Positions 33,825-42,483 of a DNA stretch of 64,000 nt are shown here, piece after piece. Source of the stretch: Herbiconiux sp. A18JL235 (GTDB taxonomy: Bacteria > Actinomycetota > Actinomycetes > Actinomycetales > Microbacteriaceae); NCBI RefSeq assembly GCF_040939305.1, contig NZ_CP162511.1:496001-560000 (forward strand). The letters run 5' to 3'. Numbering within the stretch: position 1 is the first letter of the stretch; every line of letters begins with the position of its first letter. A program made the position numbers and the translations under genes. The notes under the pieces are model-generated. The model did not search any database, was not told the DNA's origin, and was given only the letters and a program-made list of their open reading frames with translations.

Positions 33825-34364
33825 TCAGCCGGCGTCCGGCGGCGCGGCGCGGAGGCGGTTGACGAAGTCGATGATGTCGACCTCGTCGCCCGGCACCGCC
33901 CCCGTGGTGAGCGTCTCGTAATAGAGGCCGTCGCCGAGCAGCAGCGCGACGCGCGCGAGCAGCGGGTCGCCGACGTCGGCGGCGATCAGTTCCTGGTAGC
34001 GGGAGCGCATCATCGCGAGCAGGGTGCGCGCTCGCTCATGGTCGTGGGCGAGGAACCCCACCGACACGGTCGCGCGATCGAGCGGACTGTCGATGTAGTC
34101 GCGCAGGGGCAGGTAGTAGGCGAGGGCGCCGCCCGGTGCGGTGCGCATCCGTTCGAAGTCCTCCGCGGCGACTGCCTCGAGGTGGTCGACGAGGGCGTCT
34201 TCGAGTGCGCGGCGGGAGCCGAAGTGATAGAGCAGGCCGCCTTTCGTGACACCGGCGCGACGGGCGACCTCGTCGAGGCTCGCCGAGGTGCCTCGCGATT
34301 CGATCAGCAGATTCTGGAACGCCGTGAGGATGGCTTCTCGGGCGTTGTCCTTGTGCTGGGCCAT
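33825..34364 (-). CDS. TetR-family repressor
   Basis: A 179-residue TetR protein. The DNA-binding helices are in SLDEVARRAGVTKGGLLYHF, a textbook TetR signature. The rest is the helical ligand domain with a C-terminal TetR_C-like helix pair (ARVALLLGDGLYYETLTTG). It is divergent from a 14-helix drug efflux pump across an 82-base gap that contains two adjacent palindromes, so it most likely represses itself and the pump until a hydrophobic compound binds. Confidence 0.92.
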   Translation of the reverse strand: MAQHKDNAREAILTAFQNLLIESRGTSASLDEVARRAGVTKGGLLYHFGSRRALEDALVDHLEAVAAEDFERMRTAPGGALAYYLPLRDYIDSPLDRATVSVGFLAHDHERARTLLAMMRSRYQELIAADVGDPLLARVALLLGDGLYYETLTTGAVPGDEVDIIDFVNRLRAAPPDAG

Positions 34365-34372
34365 CGTTGAAG

Positions 34373-34424
34373 TTTACTGCACTGTTTGGTACAGTGAATT
34401 TGCTGCACCAAGTGGTGTAGTAAA
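34373..34424. promoter_or_regulatory. Paired palindromic operators between TetR gene and MFS pump
   Basis: The first palindrome is 34380-34396, CACTGT and ACAGTG around TTGGT. The second is 34403-34420, with CTGCACCA and TGGTGTAG arms and one mismatch. The outer sequence TTTACT (34373-34378) is matched by AGTAAA (34419-34424), so the whole block is also a long imperfect palindrome. This fits two TetR dimers covering both promoters. Confidence 0.7.
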
Positions 34425-34446
34425 ACCCGCACGTAACAGGTCACCC

Positions 34447-36045
34447 ATGCAGTCCGCCACGCCCGCGCCCGCCCTCGACCGCGCCGCCGCACCCCTCTAC
34501 AAGCACCGGTACATCTCTCTGGTGCTGCTCATGCTGCCCGTGCTGCTGGTCTCGGTCGACAACACCGTGCTGAGCTTCGCCCTGCCCTCGATCAGCCGCG
34601 ACCTCGGCCCGAGCAGCACGACGCTGCTCTGGATCGTCGACGTCTACCCGCTCATCCTCGCCGGCCTCCTGGTGGCGATGGGCACCGTCGGCGACCGCGT
34701 CGGCCGGCGCCGCCTGCTCATGATCGGCGCCACCGGGTTCGCCCTCGTCTCCGCCGCCGCGGCGTTCTCCCCGACCGCCGAGCTGCTCATCGCCGCTCGC
34801 GCCCTGATGGCGTTCTTCGGCGCCATGCTGATGCCCTCGACGCTGTCGCTGCTGCGCAACATCTTCACGGATGCTCGCGAACGCACCATGGCCATCGCCA
34901 TCTGGGCGGGTGCTTTCGCCGCAGGCTCCAGCCTCGGCCCGATCGTGGGTGGCATCTTGCTCGAGCACTTCGCCTGGGGCTCGGTGTTCCTGCTCGCGGT
35001 GCCCGTGCTCATTCCGCTGCTTGCGCTCGGCTTCGTCTTCATCCCCGAGTCGCGCGACCCGAACCCGGGGCGCATCGACCTGGTGAGTGTCGTGCTCTCG
35101 CTCGCCGCCCTCACTCCCTTCGTCTTCGGCATCAAGCAGCTCGCCCACGACGGCGTCACCGTGGTGGGGGTGGCGGCAGTGATCGTGGGGCTCGTGGTGG
35201 GTGTGCTGTTCGTGCGGCGGCAGCGCCGCATCCCGAACCCGCTGCTCGACCTCACGCTGTTCGCCAACGCGCCGTTCGCCGGGTCGATCGTGGCGAACTT
35301 CCTCAGTGTGTTCAGCCTGGTCGGCTTCCTCTTCTTCGCTTCGCAGCACCTGCAGCTGGTGCTCGGGCTGAGCCCGCTCGACTCGGGTCTGCTGCTCTTG
35401 CCCGCCACCCTCGTCGGCATCGGCGCCGGGATGCTCGCGGCCGTTCTCGTGCGCCGCTTCAGCCCGCGCTCGGTGGTGCTCGGCGGCCTCAGCTGCACGG
35501 CTGCCGGGTTCGCCATGGTGGTGCTGTTCCAGCACGACCTCGTGGCGATGGTGGTGGCTGTCGCCTTCGTCGTGCTGTCGTTCGGCGTCTCGTTCGCGGA
35601 GACCATCTCGAACGACGTCATCCTGGCCTCGGTTCCCGAGGAGAAGGCGGGGGCCGCCGCCGGCATCTCCGAGACGGCTTACGAGCTCGGAGTCGTGCTC
35701 GGCACCGCGGTGCTCGGGGCCGTGCTCTCGGCGTTCTACCGTGCGAACGTTGTGGTGCCGGCCGGGCTCGACCCGGCGGCCGAACGTGCGGCGGGCGAGA
35801 CCCTGGGCGGTGCGATGAGCGCGTCGACGTCGCTGCCGGGCGGCTCGGGCGACGCGCTCGTCGCCTCGGCGAAAGCTGCGTTCGAAAGCGGCATCGGGGT
35901 GACCTCCACGATCGCGGTCGTGCTCATCGCCACGGCCTGGGCGGTCGTGCACCGCACCCTCCGCTCCACCCGCCCCACGGGCCGCCCCGTGCCAGCCGCG
36001 CCGGTCGCTCCCGCCACCGCGCCCACGGAGCCCGTCACCGACTGA
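34447..36045 (+). CDS. MFS drug efflux transporter, DHA2 (14-TM, EmrB/QacA) family
   Basis: A 532-residue transporter with about 14 hydrophobic helices. Motif A appears as GTVGDRVGRRRLLMIGA after helix 2. DNTVLSFALPSIS in helix 1 is typical of the DHA2 class, as is the drug-proton antiport segment LGPIVGGILLEHFAWGSVFL. A hydrophilic loop at about 430-470 precedes the last helix. It should export amphipathic or cationic drugs using the proton gradient. The ATG at 34447 begins the first hydrophilic residues. The divergent TetR gene probably controls it. The C-terminal tail is Pro/Ala/Thr-rich. Confidence 0.93.
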   Translation: MQSATPAPALDRAAAPLYKHRYISLVLLMLPVLLVSVDNTVLSFALPSISRDLGPSSTTLLWIVDVYPLILAGLLVAMGTVGDRVGRRRLLMIGATGFALVSAAAAFSPTAELLIAARALMAFFGAMLMPSTLSLLRNIFTDARERTMAIAIWAGAFAAGSSLGPIVGGILLEHFAWGSVFLLAVPVLIPLLALGFVFIPESRDPNPGRIDLVSVVLSLAALTPFVFGIKQLAHDGVTVVGVAAVIVGLVVGVLFVRRQRRIPNPLLDLTLFANAPFAGSIVANFLSVFSLVGFLFFASQHLQLVLGLSPLDSGLLLLPATLVGIGAGMLAAVLVRRFSPRSVVLGGLSCTAAGFAMVVLFQHDLVAMVVAVAFVVLSFGVSFAETISNDVILASVPEEKAGAAAGISETAYELGVVLGTAVLGAVLSAFYRANVVVPAGLDPAAERAAGETLGGAMSASTSLPGGSGDALVASAKAAFESGIGVTSTIAVVLIATAWAVVHRTLRSTRPTGRPVPAAPVAPATAPTEPVTD

Positions 36046-36100
36046 GCGGAGCGGGCCGAACCTCGCCCGAGCTACCGGGTCTCCCTCCCTTTCGGCAGGA

Positions 36101-36141
36101 CGACGGATGCCGACCCTTCGAACCCGGCACAGCATCCGTCG
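36101..36141. terminator. Hairpin between convergent MFS and flavoprotein genes
   Basis: The arms CGACGGATGC (36101-36110) and GCATCCGTCG (36132-36141) are perfectly complementary, with a further GGA/TTCC extension interrupted by one bulge. It lies in the 131-base gap between two convergent stops. There is no T-tract. The arms contain the GGATGC hexamer that recurs in other intergenic stem-loops of this window. Confidence 0.5.
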
Positions 36142-36176
36142 TTCCGCTGCCGATCGCAGCCGGCACCCACCCCGCG

Positions 36177-37910
36177 CTACTCGACCAGCTTTCCCACGGT
36201 CGACACGTCGCGCATCAGCGCGGCGATGTCAGCGGGGATCTCGGGAATGGACTCCCGCACCACGCCGGTCGACGGCGACCACACCAGGTTCACCTGGAGC
36301 TCGGGGTCGAGCTCGGGGTAGTCGCTGCGGTTGTGGCAGCCGCGTGTCTCACGCCGTTCGAGGGCGGCGAGCAGCGTGGCGCGCGCCGCGAGCGACGACG
36401 ACTTGAGGTCGAAGGCGTGGGCGAGGTCGTGGTACCCGGCGATGTCGGGGTGCACCCCGATCCGTGCGATGCGCTCGTCGATGGCGTCGAGTTCGGCGAG
36501 CCCCGCGAGCAGCCCCGCCTCGTCGCGCACCACGCCGGCGTGCTCCGTCATGGTGTTGCGGAGGGCGCGCTGGAGCGCGCGCACGTTCTCGGGCCCGTCG
36601 GAGGCGAGCAGCCTCGCGATCTCCTCGCGCGCGACGGCGACGGCCGCAGCCGAGCGCTTCTGCGCGGGCAGAGCTGCCGAGTACGCGGCGGCGGCCTGAC
36701 CGACGATGCGCCCGAACACGAGCAGCTCGATGAGCGAGTTGCCGCCGAGCCGGTTCGCCCCGTGCAGCCCCGACGACGCCTCGCCGATCGCATACAGTCC
36801 TGGAACGTCGGTTCCGTGATCGGAGGGCCGCACCCACACCCCGCCCATCGAGTAGTGCGCGGTGGGCGCGATCTCGATCGGCTCCTTCGTGACGTCGAGC
36901 ATCTGCAGCTCGAGCATGGTCTGGTACACCCGAGGCAGCTTGGTCATGATGGTCTCGCGCGGAAGGTGCGAGACGTCGAGCCAGACTCCGCCGTTCGGTG
37001 TGCCCCGCCCCTCCTTGATCTCGGTGTAGCAGGCCAGGGCGACGCGGTCACGGGTGGAGAGCTCGAGCCGCTCGGGGTCGTACTTGTGCATGAAGCGCTC
37101 GCCGAGTCCGTTGCGCAGGATGCCGCCCTCGCCCCGCGCGGCCTCCGAGATGAGGGTGCCCGCCGCGCTCTCGGGCTCGATGATGCCTGAAGGGTGGAAC
37201 TGCACGAGCTCGGGGTCGCGCAGCCGGCCGCCGGCCTCGACGGCGAGGCGGAAGGAGTCGCCGGTGTTCTCGTCGCGACGCGAGGAGGTGCGGCGCCAGA
37301 TGCGGTTGTGTCCGCCGGCGGCGAGGATGACGGCATCCGCATGGATGAGGTAACGCGTTCCGTCTTCGAGGTCGAAGCCGTAGGCGCCGAACACCGCTCC
37401 GTCGTCATTGGTGAGGATGCGCGTGATGTACACCCGGTCGAGGATCGGGATGTCGAGGAGCGCCGCCCGGTTGACAAGCGTGCGCTGGATCTCGAGCCCC
37501 GTGTAGTCGCCCGCGAACGCTGTGCGGCGGAAGGTGTGGGCGCCGAAGAAGCGCTGCGAGATGCGCCCGTCGTCTTCGCGGGCGAACGGCATGCCGTAGC
37601 GTTCGAGGTCGTCGATGCCCTGCGCCGCGCCCTCGGTGACGATCTGCACCGTGTGCGGGTTGGCGAGCAGGTACGACTCCTTGAGGGTGTCGGCGGCGTG
37701 CTGCTGCCAGCTGTCGTCCTCGTCCATCGTGCCGAGGGCCGCGTTGATGCCGCCGGCGGCGAGTGAGGTGTGCGCATCCGACCGGGGGCGCTTGCCGACG
37801 GCGAGCACGTCGACCCCCGCTTCGGCGAGTTCGATCGAGGCGCGGAGGCCGGAGCCGCCGGTGCCGATGACGAGGACGGTGGTGGAGATCTGGCGTTCGG
37901 AAGGTCGCAT
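36177..37910 (-). CDS. FAD-dependent fumarate reductase/succinate dehydrogenase-like flavoprotein
   Basis: A 577-residue flavoprotein. The dinucleotide-binding motif is VLVIGTGGSGLRAS, and the covalent-FAD-type region DAHTSLAAGGINAALG resembles SdhA/FrdA. It also has FHPSGI, ISEAARGEGGILRNG, HYSMGGVWV and HGANRLGGNSLIELLVFGR. The C-terminal CHNRSDYPELDP carries the substrate-side arginine pattern. Length equals SdhA, but no iron-sulfur or membrane-anchor subunit is present. It could be a soluble oxidase or reductase of a dicarboxylate, related to L-aspartate oxidase, or a component using partners elsewhere. It is divergent from a LysR gene, its likely regulator. Confidence 0.75.
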   Translation of the reverse strand: MRPSERQISTTVLVIGTGGSGLRASIELAEAGVDVLAVGKRPRSDAHTSLAAGGINAALGTMDEDDSWQQHAADTLKESYLLANPHTVQIVTEGAAQGIDDLERYGMPFAREDDGRISQRFFGAHTFRRTAFAGDYTGLEIQRTLVNRAALLDIPILDRVYITRILTNDDGAVFGAYGFDLEDGTRYLIHADAVILAAGGHNRIWRRTSSRRDENTGDSFRLAVEAGGRLRDPELVQFHPSGIIEPESAAGTLISEAARGEGGILRNGLGERFMHKYDPERLELSTRDRVALACYTEIKEGRGTPNGGVWLDVSHLPRETIMTKLPRVYQTMLELQMLDVTKEPIEIAPTAHYSMGGVWVRPSDHGTDVPGLYAIGEASSGLHGANRLGGNSLIELLVFGRIVGQAAAAYSAALPAQKRSAAAVAVAREEIARLLASDGPENVRALQRALRNTMTEHAGVVRDEAGLLAGLAELDAIDERIARIGVHPDIAGYHDLAHAFDLKSSSLAARATLLAALERRETRGCHNRSDYPELDPELQVNLVWSPSTGVVRESIPEIPADIAALMRDVSTVGKLVE

Positions 37911-37986
37911 GCTTGAACCGTAGGCAGCATCGTCTGATTACTCCAATGCATATATTCGGTCGATACGATGCGGCTACGCTATGGTG

Positions 37987-38979
37987 ATGAATCTCGATCA
38001 GCTCCGCGCCTTCGCCGAGGTGGCCCGCCTCGGCAACTTCACGCGGGCTGCGGATGCCCTCCACCTCGCCCAGCCTTCCCTCAGCCGGCAGATCGCTTCG
38101 CTCGAGCAGGAGCTCGGGGCCGAGCTCTTTCACAGGGCGCGTTCAGGCAGCACCCTGACGAGTGCGGGTGAGACACTCCTCCCGCTGGCGCGACGGATGC
38201 TCGCCGACGCCGCCTCGGTGCGTCGCGAACTCGCCGAGCTGGCCGGCCTCCGGCGCGGGCGGGTGCGCCTCGGCGCGACGCCGACGCTGTGCATCAGCCT
38301 CGTGGCCGAGGTGCTGAGCGCGTTCCACACCGCGCATCCCTCGGTCGAACTGCACCTGTCGGAACAGGGTTCGAGGGGGCTCCTCGACGAGCTGGCCGGG
38401 GGAGAGCTCGACCTGGCGCTCATCACCACCTCGTCCTCCGACGCGGCGGAGCGCTTCACGGTGACGCCGTTACTGGAAGAGGAGCTCGTGGTGGTCTCGG
38501 CGGCGTCGGCGCCGCCTCCCGTGCGACGTCAGACGATCACGCTGGCCGAAGTCGCCCAGCTGCCGCAGATCGTGTTCAGCTCGAGCTACGACCTGCGCAG
38601 CACCACCGACGCAGCGTTCGGCCTCGCCGGGCTCGTGCCCGAGGTGGTGCTCGAGGGCGCAGAGATGGATGCGGTGCTGCGCTTCGTCGAACGCGGTCTC
38701 GGTGTGGCGATCGTGCCGGCGATGGTGCTCCTCGACCGCCCGGCGCTGCGGTCGGTGCGGCTGGTGGAGCCGGTACTCACCCGCACCATCAGCCTCGCGC
38801 GACCTGCCGATGTGGCACCGGCTGCCGCCGTCGGCGTGATGCAGCGCACGATCGCGGCGACCGCCACCGGGTTCGCCGAGCGCTCGGGCGTGACCATGCG
38901 CCGCGTCGGGCCGCCTGCGCTCTCGTCGGGGCGCCAAGCCGTGCCGGGGCCTGCGCCGGCGCCTCAGGGCCGCGTCTGA
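37987..38979 (+). CDS. LysR-family transcriptional regulator
   Basis: About 330 residues. The N-terminal winged helix begins MNLDQLRAFAEVARLGNFTR with the typical HLAQPSLSRQIASLE recognition helix. An effector domain of two periplasmic-binding-like lobes follows. GLGVAIVPAMVLL is characteristic. I chose the ATG at 37987; an ATG two codons upstream is possible. It is transcribed away from the SdhA-like gene; the 70-base gap has an A/T-rich centre (CATATATTCGG) suited to overlapping divergent promoters and a LysR site. The C-terminal 30 residues are a Pro/Ala-rich extension that overlaps the next convergent gene by 16 bases. Confidence 0.88.
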   Translation: MNLDQLRAFAEVARLGNFTRAADALHLAQPSLSRQIASLEQELGAELFHRARSGSTLTSAGETLLPLARRMLADAASVRRELAELAGLRRGRVRLGATPTLCISLVAEVLSAFHTAHPSVELHLSEQGSRGLLDELAGGELDLALITTSSSDAAERFTVTPLLEEELVVVSAASAPPPVRRQTITLAEVAQLPQIVFSSSYDLRSTTDAAFGLAGLVPEVVLEGAEMDAVLRFVERGLGVAIVPAMVLLDRPALRSVRLVEPVLTRTISLARPADVAPAAAVGVMQRTIAATATGFAERSGVTMRRVGPPALSSGRQAVPGPAPAPQGRV

Positions 38980-39218
38980 GCCGACCGCTCCGCGATCGAG
39001 GCGCGGATGGCCTCCTCGTCGACGTCGATCTCGCCCACGTCGTCGGGACCGCCCTCGCCCGGCACCGTCTTCACGGCGCTCGCGTCGATCTCGGGGTCGT
39101 CGAGGTGCGTCGAGCCGCGCGGATCCTCCTGCGCCTCCTCCGTTTCCTGCCCGCTGGCCGGGCTGTACGACATGTCCTTCTCGACGGTCTCTTCGTCGTT
39201 ACCGCTCTGAATACCCAT
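38964..39218 (-). CDS. Small acidic hypothetical protein
   Basis: An 84-residue, strongly acidic protein starting MGIQSGNDEETVEKDMSYSP and rich in Asp, Glu, Gly and Pro, with no hydrophobic core. It is probably intrinsically disordered. The ATG at 39218 is preferred because codon use becomes atypical upstream of it. I do not recognise it, although comparable short acidic proteins are common in actinobacteria. Its 3' end overlaps the LysR gene tail to tail by 16 bases. Confidence 0.55.
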   Translation of the reverse strand: MGIQSGNDEETVEKDMSYSPASGQETEEAQEDPRGSTHLDDPEIDASAVKTVPGEGGPDDVGEIDVDEEAIRASIAERSAQTRP

Positions 39219-39398
39219 GCCCCCGACGCTACGACCGTCCCGCGCATCCGCAACCCCGTGCATCCGGGCCCACGTCGGTCGCGCACAGCGCTCTTCCCGC
39301 CCCGTGACAGAGCACTCTGAGCGACCAACGCCAGCCCAGGGCGGCCCGCTTGCGGACATGTCCTCATCAGGGCGGCCCCGACTGGATAGCCTCGCGGC

Positions 39399-39887
39399 AT
39401 GAGCGAACCCGGCCCCCATCCCGTCGCACGTCGCACGCTGCTCGGTGCAGCGTGGGCGGCACCCGTGGTCGTCGCGGCTGCAGCGGCGCCCTCGGCGGCG
39501 GCGAGCCCGGCGTCGCCGACCCTCTCCGTGCGCCTCTCGGGGCCCTCGCCCCTGGCAGGAGTCACCTCGTGGCTCATCTGGGTCACCAACGACAGCGCCG
39601 CGCCGATCGCCGCCGGCACCCTGATGGCCGGCCTCCCCGACCCGGGGCCCGGGTACTTCTACAGCGGCTACTCCGGCGACGTGCGGTGGGTCTACGGCGA
39701 CGACCCGTCGGGCCTCACCGTCGTGTTCGTCTACAACGACGTCATCGCTCCCGGCGAGGAGGCGGGCACCTTGCTCCTGCTCGTCGGCAAGACCGATCCC
39801 GGCTCGACCCCGGATCCGGTCGCGATCCTCACCCTCACCGCGCCCGGGTTCGACCCCGTCGCGCTGCCCCTGACCGTCGCTTACTGA
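39399..39887 (+). CDS. Secreted protein with twin-arginine-like signal peptide
   Basis: A 162-residue protein with an N-terminal ARRTLLGAAWAAPVVVAAAA signal (two arginines then a hydrophobic core), suggesting Tat export and cleavage near ASPA. The mature 125 residues are beta-rich (LSVRLSGPSPLAGVTSWLIW, VGKTDPGS, LTLTAPGF) and resemble a single immunoglobulin-like or CARDB-like domain for surface exposure. No sorting motif or catalytic residue is visible. I do not recognise a named family. The sequence GAGCGACCAACGC occurs once upstream and once downstream of the gene. Confidence 0.6.
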   Translation: MSEPGPHPVARRTLLGAAWAAPVVVAAAAAPSAAASPASPTLSVRLSGPSPLAGVTSWLIWVTNDSAAPIAAGTLMAGLPDPGPGYFYSGYSGDVRWVYGDDPSGLTVVFVYNDVIAPGEEAGTLLLLVGKTDPGSTPDPVAILTLTAPGFDPVALPLTVAY

Positions 39888-39898
39888 CGCGCGACCCT

Positions 39899-39948
39899 GC
39901 GCATCCGAGCGACCAACGCGAGCGTAGGGGGGCGAGGGCAGGATGCGC
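39899..39948. repeat. Intergenic inverted repeat with GCGCATCC/GGATGCGC arms
   Basis: Arms 39899-39906 and 39941-39948 are perfectly complementary over eight bases around a 34-base spacer. They lie between the convergent secreted-protein gene and the E1 gene. The spacer carries GAGCGACCAACGC (39907-39919), a copy of the sequence at 39319-39331 on the other side of the secreted-protein gene. Confidence 0.5.
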
Positions 39949-39969
39949 GGGGCGAGTGAGCGCCCGGGC

Positions 39970-42447
39970 TCAGAGGCCCAGGGCCGACTCCTCGAGGGTG
40001 CCCTCGGCGCCGGGGCCCTCCTGCACGACGTGGCCGGGGAGGGGCACGATGCGGGAGTGCACGGCGTCGACGATGTCGGCGGGGGTGACGAAGTACTCCC
40101 ACTCGAGCTCGGCGGGCGGGGCGATCCAGTTGCGGGTGCCGAGCACCACGACGGGGGCGTCGAGCTCGTCGAAGGCCTCGGTCTGCACGCGGGTGGCTAC
40201 CGTGTTGAGCCAGCTGCCACGCACGTTGGCGTCGGAGGCGAGCAGCAGACGCCCGGTCTTCGCCACCGACTCCAGCAGGAGCGTGTAGTCGAACGGCACC
40301 ATCGAGCGCGCGTCGATGACCTCGGCCTCGATGCCGTACTGCTCCGACAGGGCGCTGGCGGCCTCGAGCGCCCGGTAGAGGGTGGCGCCCACCGTCATGA
40401 TGGTGAGGTCGGTTCCGGCCCGGGCGATGCGAGCCTCGCCGATGGGGGTGCGGTAGTACTCCGCGGGCACGCCGTCGGGGAACACCGTCTCGACGGTGTC
40501 GTAGAGACGCTGGCTCTCGAAGAACACGACCGGGTCGTTGCCCGCGAGCGCCGACGCCAGCAGGCCCTTCGCGTCGTGGGCGGTGGCGGGGAACACCACC
40601 TTGAGGCCGGGCACGCCCGCCACCATCGAGCTCCAGTCCTGCGAGTGCTGGGCGCCGTACTTCGCGCCCACCGAGACCCGCAGCACCATCGGAACCGTGG
40701 TGAGACCGCCCGACATGGGCTGCCACTTCGCCATCTGGTTGAAGATCTCGTCGCCCGCGCGCCCGATGAAGTCGGCGTACATCAGCTCGACCACCGGCCG
40801 GCCGCCCGAGAGCGCGAAGCCCACGCCGGCGCCCACGATGGCCGCCTCCGAGATGGGTGAGTTGAACAGGCGGTGCCGGGGGAGGATGTCGGTGAGACCC
40901 CGGTAGACCCCGAACGCCCCGCCCCAGTCGCGGTTCTCCTCGCCCCACAGCGTCACCCGGTCGTCGGCGACGGCGTGCGCGAGCACGGCCTCGAACAGCG
41001 CGTCGCGGAAGGTGATCGCCTTGGCGCCCGAGTGCGGCTTGCTGCCCGGCCCGTCGGAGAGCCCCGAGCGCGACTTGCGAGCGAGCGACGCCGCGTGCTG
41101 CAGCTCCTCGACCGGGATCGTCGTCTCGCCGGCCGGCGCATCCGCCAGCTCGATCGAGGTGTCGTTGAAGGTGAGCCCCGCCATGACCTTCGGGTCGCGG
41201 CGCAGTGACAGGCGGGGCGACACGGATGCGTCGATCGCCACCTCGAGGGAGGCCGACACGGTCTCCTCCGCCCACTGCTTGAGCTCGGCCTGGCGGGTGG
41301 CGGCCACCACGCCGCCCTCCGCCAGGCGAGCGAAATAGCTGTCGATCGGGTCGATCGACGCCCACAGCTCGACCTCGTCCTTGGTGCGGTAGGAGGAGGC
41401 GTCGGAGGGGGAGTGTCCGGTCTGCCGGTAGGTCTGGCAGTCGATGAGCACGGGGCCGTCGCCGGCTTCGAGGTGCTCTCGGGCGAGGGTCATGGCCTCG
41501 ATGACGGCGAGCGGGTTGTTGCCGTCGACCGTCTGGGCGTGCATGTTCTGCGCGTTCACGCCGGCGCCGAGTCGGGCCAGGCGGTCGTAGGCCATGGTCT
41601 CGCCGATTGTCTGCCCGCCCATGCCGTAGAAGTTGTTCACCACGAAGAACACCACGGGCAGGCCGCCGCGGTGCTTCTCGTCCATGAGCGTGGTGAGCTG
41701 CCCCATGCTCGCGAGGTTGAACGACTCCCACACCGGGCCGGTGCCGGTGGAGGCGTCGCCGATGGAGGCGACGACGATGCCGGGCTGTCGCTGCAGGCGG
41801 TTGTAGAGTGCTGCGCCGGTGGCCAGCGGCGCCGAGCCGCCGACGATGGCGTTGTTCGGGTAGATGCCGAGGGGCGGGAAGAAGGCGTGCATCGAGCCGC
41901 CGAGGCCGCGGTTGAAACCGGTGCGACGGCCGAAGGTCTCGGCGGTCATGCCGTAGACCAGGTAGTTGACGGCCTGCTGCTCGAAGTCGTCGTCGGCGAG
42001 GCGATCCTTAACGACGTTCCAGATGGCGCCCTCCGACCAGCCCTCGAACGCCTCGAGGAGGGCCTCCTTCGACGAGGAGTGGATGGCCGAGAGACCCTTC
42101 GCGATCACCTCGCCGTGGCTGCGGTGGCTGCCAAACACCTTGTCGACCGCGCCGAGGGTGAAGGCCTGGCCGACGGCCGCCGCCTCCTGGCCGATGGAGA
42201 GGTGGGCGGGGCCGGCGTGCACGTAGGAGGTGCCGCGGTAGGCGCCGTCGCGCTTGATCGACTGCAGCATGAGCTCGAACTCGCGCACCAGGATCATGTC
42301 GCGCCCGATGCGCTCGAGCGCGGCGTCACCGTGCAGCGCTCGCTCGGCGGCGAGATCGGGCCGGTAGTTGTTGATCGCGATGGTCTCGAAAGTCAGCTCT
42401 GCCTGCGAACGGGTGACCGCCGGGTCGATGAGCAGTTCTTTTGCCAT
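39970..42447 (-). CDS. Thiamine-dependent 2-oxoacid dehydrogenase E1, alpha and beta subunits fused
   Basis: An 825-residue fusion. The alpha half (about 40-440) has SIGQEAAAVGQAF, GGSMHAFF and the thiamine-diphosphate motif GDAS...N. The beta half (about 485-810) has ALFEAVLAHAV, GEENRDWGG and PISEAAIVGAGVGFALSGGR. Fused E1 proteins occur in branched-chain, acetoin or 2-oxoacid dehydrogenases and sometimes in sugar-degradation operons. It decarboxylates a 2-oxoacid and loads the acyl group onto E2 lipoyl lysine. The E2 gene lies 36 bases upstream on the same strand. No E3 gene is present, so lipoamide dehydrogenase must come from elsewhere. The true substrate is not readable from sequence. 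Confidence 0.9.
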   Translation of the reverse strand: MAKELLIDPAVTRSQAELTFETIAINNYRPDLAAERALHGDAALERIGRDMILVREFELMLQSIKRDGAYRGTSYVHAGPAHLSIGQEAAAVGQAFTLGAVDKVFGSHRSHGEVIAKGLSAIHSSSKEALLEAFEGWSEGAIWNVVKDRLADDDFEQQAVNYLVYGMTAETFGRRTGFNRGLGGSMHAFFPPLGIYPNNAIVGGSAPLATGAALYNRLQRQPGIVVASIGDASTGTGPVWESFNLASMGQLTTLMDEKHRGGLPVVFFVVNNFYGMGGQTIGETMAYDRLARLGAGVNAQNMHAQTVDGNNPLAVIEAMTLAREHLEAGDGPVLIDCQTYRQTGHSPSDASSYRTKDEVELWASIDPIDSYFARLAEGGVVAATRQAELKQWAEETVSASLEVAIDASVSPRLSLRRDPKVMAGLTFNDTSIELADAPAGETTIPVEELQHAASLARKSRSGLSDGPGSKPHSGAKAITFRDALFEAVLAHAVADDRVTLWGEENRDWGGAFGVYRGLTDILPRHRLFNSPISEAAIVGAGVGFALSGGRPVVELMYADFIGRAGDEIFNQMAKWQPMSGGLTTVPMVLRVSVGAKYGAQHSQDWSSMVAGVPGLKVVFPATAHDAKGLLASALAGNDPVVFFESQRLYDTVETVFPDGVPAEYYRTPIGEARIARAGTDLTIMTVGATLYRALEAASALSEQYGIEAEVIDARSMVPFDYTLLLESVAKTGRLLLASDANVRGSWLNTVATRVQTEAFDELDAPVVVLGTRNWIAPPAELEWEYFVTPADIVDAVHSRIVPLPGHVVQEGPGAEGTLEESALGL

Positions 42448-42483
42448 GGTGGTGACGTCTTTCCGGGTGAAGGGGAGCGGGGG

